This document shows positions 45,944-49,761 of a DNA stretch of 49,761 nucleotides, in pieces; within the stretch, counting starts at the first letter, position 1; the number at the start of each line of letters is the position of its first letter. Source of the DNA: Phoronis australis (lineage: Eukaryota > Phoronida > Phoronidae); contig NMRA01000366.1 in NCBI GenBank assembly GCA_002633005.1, forward strand, positions 124,222 to 173,982. The letters run 5' to 3'. The notes under the pieces were generated by a model, which did no database searches, was not told the origin of the DNA, and worked only from the letters and a program-made list of their open reading frames with translations. A program made the translations under genes and the position numbers.

Positions 45944-46820
45944 CATAGGTGGATTTAGGGGGGAGGGGCCCAGGGGGCCCGCTTCCCCCCCTTAGGCTGC
46001 CGCAAAAAATAAAATAGCAAAAGCGTAGGGTAATGTTGAGTTTATTAAGTAATTAACATTATATGGCTGAANTTCGGAACACGGCGCAATCGTAACGGGG
46101 CTACGGCTAAGTATAGGCTCTCCCGCGATATTCGGACGACCGGCAGTGGCGCTGCGCACTACGACTCCGTTTCCGTCGTCTGCTTCACTGTGCAATGAAG
46201 AAAATTACTTACTTTTTAAAGAAAACGGAATATGCGTGACGATGAAAATACAGAAGCTGCTGGTAAGATGTGAATTTTAATCGAAGCCTTAGTGAATCAC
46301 TCAGAAACTCATAATTCTCTCTTTGTCAAACCTTAACTTAAGACGATTTCCAAAGCAATCGCGTCATTAATGCCAACACAAAAAACGAATTTGGTCTTTT
46401 GGGCAATTCAAGACTATTTTAAATACAACAAAAATGTTATGAACTGATTGCACAAAATATTAAAAGTATAATAAGAATTACACAAAGAAGTACGTTTCGC
46501 GCGCAAACGCTGTGGACCATAAACAAGTAGGTCTTTTAGACTCATTGCGCAAGTGAAGTGGTAAAGCACGCGCGCTCTATCCGCTAGGTCATGAGTTCGA
46601 GTCTGTGGTGAAAGCAGTTTGTCAACTTAGACACGTTCTCCGTTTTTTTTGCTTTGCCTCATTTTTCTTGGATAATACTTCAGGAATCAAGGAAAATGCT
46701 TGATTTTTAGGAAAAAACAGAAAAATTTCCGGTGCTATGCGCATCTACAATCGTGCATTGCGTAAATGTTTACAGACAAAATGTTGGGCCCCCCCTTGTG
46801 ATATCCTAGATCCGCTACTG
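45944..46820. mobile_element. non-autonomous hAT-like element
   Basis: Left end CATAGGTGGATTTAGG and right end CCTAGATCCGCTACTG (reverse complement CAGTAGCGGATCTAGG) are inverted repeats of the hAT-like class. Both are followed inward by G- or C-runs and flanked by GTGCG (45939-45943 and 46821-46825). It is 877 bp, non-coding, and contains a tRNA-like segment. Confidence 0.75.
46541..46612 (+). repeat. tRNA-like segment inside the hAT-like element
   Basis: 'aagtgaagtggtaaagcacg' resembles an A-box region and GAGTTCGAGTC (46593-46603) a B box, at tRNA spacing. The cloverleaf is imperfect, so it is more likely a SINE head or tRNA relic than a functional tRNA gene. Confidence 0.5.
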
Positions 46821-46825
46821 GTGCG

Positions 46826-48379
46826 GGACTCTCCTGGTTGTCTCTACAAAGGTTTTACACCAACAACTTAAAAAAGATCCAAATTGGAATTTTTGAAAAA
46901 AAAATCAACAGCTGACATGGATAATCGCGAATTGACATAGGCTTCCCCTCCACGCACAGACAACCAAAAATAAAATAACATACAGACGGCGTATCGGCGA
47001 TTATAAGGCCCACGCGGGCGTTATTTTTCGTGACTGTTCTTGCCCCATCCCCTGAACTCCACCTAAAAGACAGGCACATTCAGAAGTAAGTAAACGGGGG
47101 CCAGTGAGGTGACAGGTCTAGCGGGCTTGCACAACGACAGACACGTGATCACCAAGAGAACAATTTCTTGCTGTTGTACTGGTGATAGCTCGTAAAGTGA
47201 CATTGCTGGCAAGAAAATCAATTTTTCAGAAATTAGCAGTAGCCTGAAAACGAGATCACTATCTCTGAAGTAGCACTCAAACACTGCTGCTATGCCGAAT
47301 ATTGCATGTTAAATATAAGAGTATTTTAAACGCATTTAAAGGAGAATGCCTCCCAAAAACAACCTATTTTGTATCAATTTAGATCGATTAGTTCTACTCC
47401 ATAACGACACGTTCGATTGCTTTACCTGACACCTGACGGCAGACGGAAGTGTTGAAATTATCAAATGACGTCGTTGGTTTCACACGCACTCTGTTCAGCA
47501 GTTCACAACACGGGTTACTGGTGTCAGTTTATTGCTTGGATTCATCGTTTAACACCAATACATCATCAAACTTCGATGTAAAATCTTTAAAAATACACCG
47601 AGTTCTTATAAAAACGTGTTGTTTTATTTCGCTGTTACGGATTTATTGGTGTTTGGACACACCGTACAGTGAAGGATCTACGTTTTCAGTAACGTGGGGT
47701 TAGGATTCCCGCAAAGGTCGAATCTGAGGCGCAGGGGAGGGAGGTCCTCCCGTGTAAGACAACTTTTTGTTTTTGTGGCCAAACAGTGAAATTTCCATGC
47801 ATCCTGGTACGTTTCTGGCACTTAACATATCCCTGGAGTTTTTCTTAACTAAGATAATTAAAAACCCTTCTCGATTTCGTCACATGAACTTGGCTCATAA
47901 GTTTCGTGAAACCATATTTGTGCACATCGGGGAGTGAGTCACACCACCAGCAAAATTTTTTGTTGGAACATCTGCTTATACACACTTTTTTAGCATACGA
48001 AAAATTGTGGTGTGTTTACCGGGGTTTAGACAACTACCAAATATTCAAGAGCATAAGAAGCATCGACGGGGCGTAAAAACTTGAATATCAGATGATCGCA
48101 ACAGCCTCAAGCTGTTTAAGAACGAAGACCTGTACTGTTATTCCGGAAATAAACATGTGTTCTTTCTCGTTACGAGAAAAGCTGGCGAACGATGGTGCTC
48201 TCAGCTCATAGTCTATTGTTAAAAGCGACAATAAATAATTAGGTATCACTTTATTAACCTGAATCACGTTGACAACAACAATTGAAAAACGTCAAATGTA
48301 TCATGAAACAAATCATCTGAAAAAAGTTTCACGAAACCAAAACATTTTGTACACCGTGGTGAAAAGATATACAGGAGCA
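46826..48379. other. intergenic with one dispersed repeat
   Basis: Contains the second copy (47333-47460) of the repeat found in intron 2 at 20962-21100. No exon copy of the secreted gene accompanies it. Nothing else recognised. Confidence 0.5.
47333..47460 (+). repeat. dispersed repeat, second copy of 20962-21100
   Basis: Shares 'ttaaaggag(a)atgcc', 'ttgtatcaatttagatcga', 'cataacgacacg' and 'cctgacacctgacggcagac' in the same order with about 90% identity by eye. Confidence 0.75.
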
Positions 48380-48650
48380 GTTCGCAGAGGGACCAGATGT
48401 ACGCTGAGGGTACACAAAAACTTTGGCCTGGTCCGTCACGAGACCAAAAGTACACCTGTGCTTATTATCCCTATAAAAATAGTCGATCTGTCGCGGGACC
48501 AAACAGTACTGGCTGAGATAAATAGTTTTACAAAGCACAGTTTGGTAAAAAACATCATAAGACTAGTTCGCCGAGGGATCAGAAGTACACTGAAACTCGA
48601 TATCTACACAAATCAAGCTCGCCTGGTCCGTCGCGAGACCTAAAGCGTAC
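48380..48650 (+). repeat. five iteron-like 23-25-bp direct repeats
   Basis: Copies at 48380-48402, 48431-48453, 48486-48509, 48566-48588 and 48626-48650 follow roughly gtycgycgagggaccaaaagtac. They are spaced irregularly by 50-80 bases. The open frame across them simply reads the repeat. Confidence 0.75.
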
Positions 48651-49033
48651 TTTGCAAAAAATTTTGAATTGAAAACTTCTCTGTAGACACTTTTTAATCC
48701 CCACTGGTTGCTCATACGTGTAGTTTACACATCTAGTGGTCAATTGCTGCGAGAGGTTGTCTAGGAAGAGTTTTCACACCGTTCTGTAGTACTCACTGGA
48801 AGAAACAGGTAATGAGTACAGATTTAACTACACACTACGTGAAATAAGATTTTGGATATGAAGCAGGTAGACTCATGTGGAAATACAAACCAGAATCAGT
48901 TTCTGTGCGCTCGTAGACCCTCTGCTGTACTGGGTAAATTTGGCATGTCCAAAAAAGTAATTTTTATTTCGTTTTCATTGTACACAAGCATAAAAAACCG
49001 ACATTATTACAAACTGTGTAGAATTATAACTTA
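48651..49033. other. no feature recognised
   Basis: AT-rich DNA between the iteron-like array and the hAT transposase relic. Confidence 0.4.
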
Positions 49034-49400
49034 TTACCTGGGTGTTTCTCCAGGAACCTTGGTCCTATCTCTCTGTTGTCTGGACTGCCGAGGAATCTGT
49101 ACACCGGGTCTAATGGTTTGCTCCTCTTGGAACCATTCTACCCAGACATCTTCAACGTTTGTTCCCAACACTTGCACTTCGTCAAGTGCTGTGTCAATGA
49201 GCTTGTACGCCTCTACAATGTCAGCATCTCGTTTCGCAGCTCAGTTGGCACTAAGCCTACTGAGGTTACCAAGTCCATACAAAAGACTTACTGCAAGCGC
49301 AACTAAATTTGATTCGTTCATCATGGACTACTTCAAACCTTGACGATGTATCCCAGGACCCATTTGCATCTCTTGCAATTTTTGAATTAAACGTCCCAAT
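49034..49400 (-). pseudogene. decayed hAT-type transposase (P52rIPK/DUF4371-like) fragment
   Basis: On the minus strand a frame from 49318 to the stop at 49034-49036 reads NESNLVALAVSLLYGLGNLS, one in-frame TGA, then DADIVEAYKLIDTALDEV and IRPGVQIPRQSRQQRDR. This is the recurrent '…L..DIVEAY….V.P..PR…RQ..R…P…P' core of hAT transposases related to the 52-kDa repressor family. The TGA and a frameshift near 49320 (upstream GSWDTSSRFEVVH in another frame) show it is broken. The last codons overlap a possible donor (CCCAG|gtaata). The DDE catalytic parts are not visible. Confidence 0.72.
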
Positions 49401-49761
49401 GTCTGAACACTTCAAACCCGAAGTACTAACATCAAATAAATGCCTGTGGGCATGGGCGTTTCGTCGGGTGGAACTTTCTGCGGAAATTCCCAGTATAGAA
49501 AACGGCAGTGGTGCTTAGTGCAGGTAGAAAGACAGTAGGTGTTGAGGTCGGCAGTAGGTCTCCCGGCTCCTTAGGAGGCCTATTGAACATCGCACGAGTC
49601 CCGCAAGACTTGAAAATACAGCCTCCCCGCAATTTCTGGTACTGTACACTGTTCGCGAATGCGGTCACTTTGTCAATGTGAGTGCCCCCTTGGTCATTCA
49701 TGTATAGACATAACTTGTTAGAGTGCATCTTCAGACTCGCGACCAGACCACGGCGCCCGCC
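49401..49761. other. window end, possibly more of the transposase relic
   Basis: A minus-strand frame covers 49432-49728 but shows no family motif I can name. It may be further decayed hAT sequence. Confidence 0.3.

Noticed and set aside
46541-46612. Functional tRNA gene
   Set aside because: The box motifs are present, but acceptor and anticodon stems do not pair well and it sits inside a MITE-like element.
48269-48643. Plus-strand 124-aa Arg-rich frame
   Set aside because: It translates the iteron-like direct repeats; the apparent protein repeats follow the DNA repeats.
1-49761. CRISPR arrays, bacterial operons or phage modules
   Set aside because: Intron-containing animal genes and eukaryotic transposons throughout; repeats lack unique equal-length spacers.

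Overview
This is AT-rich, intron-rich, repeat-laden animal DNA. It shows GT-AG introns, tRNA-derived SINEs, many MITEs, decayed transposon genes and only one recognisable conserved gene. That gene encodes the C-terminal end of a RIM (RIMS-type) active-zone protein, which makes the host a bilaterian-type animal. The transposon set (LINE with an 'ELTVPWE' C-terminus, Polinton-like polymerase B, hAT) fits a marine invertebrate. I cannot tell a lophotrochozoan from an invertebrate deuterostome.

Layout. 1-4540: non-coding DNA with MITEs and a SINE-like repeat. 4541-7008 (+): the last four visible RIM exons, including the complete C2B domain. 7009-13440: repeat-rich intergenic DNA with a 645-base gap and a (TG)n tract. 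13627-14823 (-): 5'-truncated, frameshifted LINE remnant. 14833-15602 (+): decayed Polinton-like DNA polymerase B fragment. 16851-17525: exact 81-base direct repeat. 17690-43500 (+): a TATA-driven 16-exon gene for a predicted secreted protein that I do not recognise.

The 16-exon gene is the main discovery. Its exons join in one frame (1707 nt, 568 residues plus stop). Two homologous six-exon modules (exons 3-8 and 10-15) share exon phases, exon lengths and intron sequence. They are bracketed by homologous linker exons 2, 9 and 16. A tandem duplication of about 10 kb therefore doubled the protein. Both modules keep the same non-canonical GC splice donor. The mature protein has essentially no cysteine and looks like a string of charged helices.

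Assembly caveats. Single-base N joins at 33597, 44163 and 45177 are each associated with near-identical duplicated sequence, as expected when two haplotypes or overlapping contig ends are concatenated. One duplication repeats exon 13 exactly (33408-33521 and 41154-41267). It brackets about 7 kb carrying pieces of an unrelated minus-strand gene.

43590-49761 holds the duplicated 3' flank, an inverted pair of 22-bp minisatellite arrays, a hAT-like non-autonomous element containing a tRNA-like segment, five iteron-like 23-25-bp repeats and a decayed hAT transposase on the minus strand.
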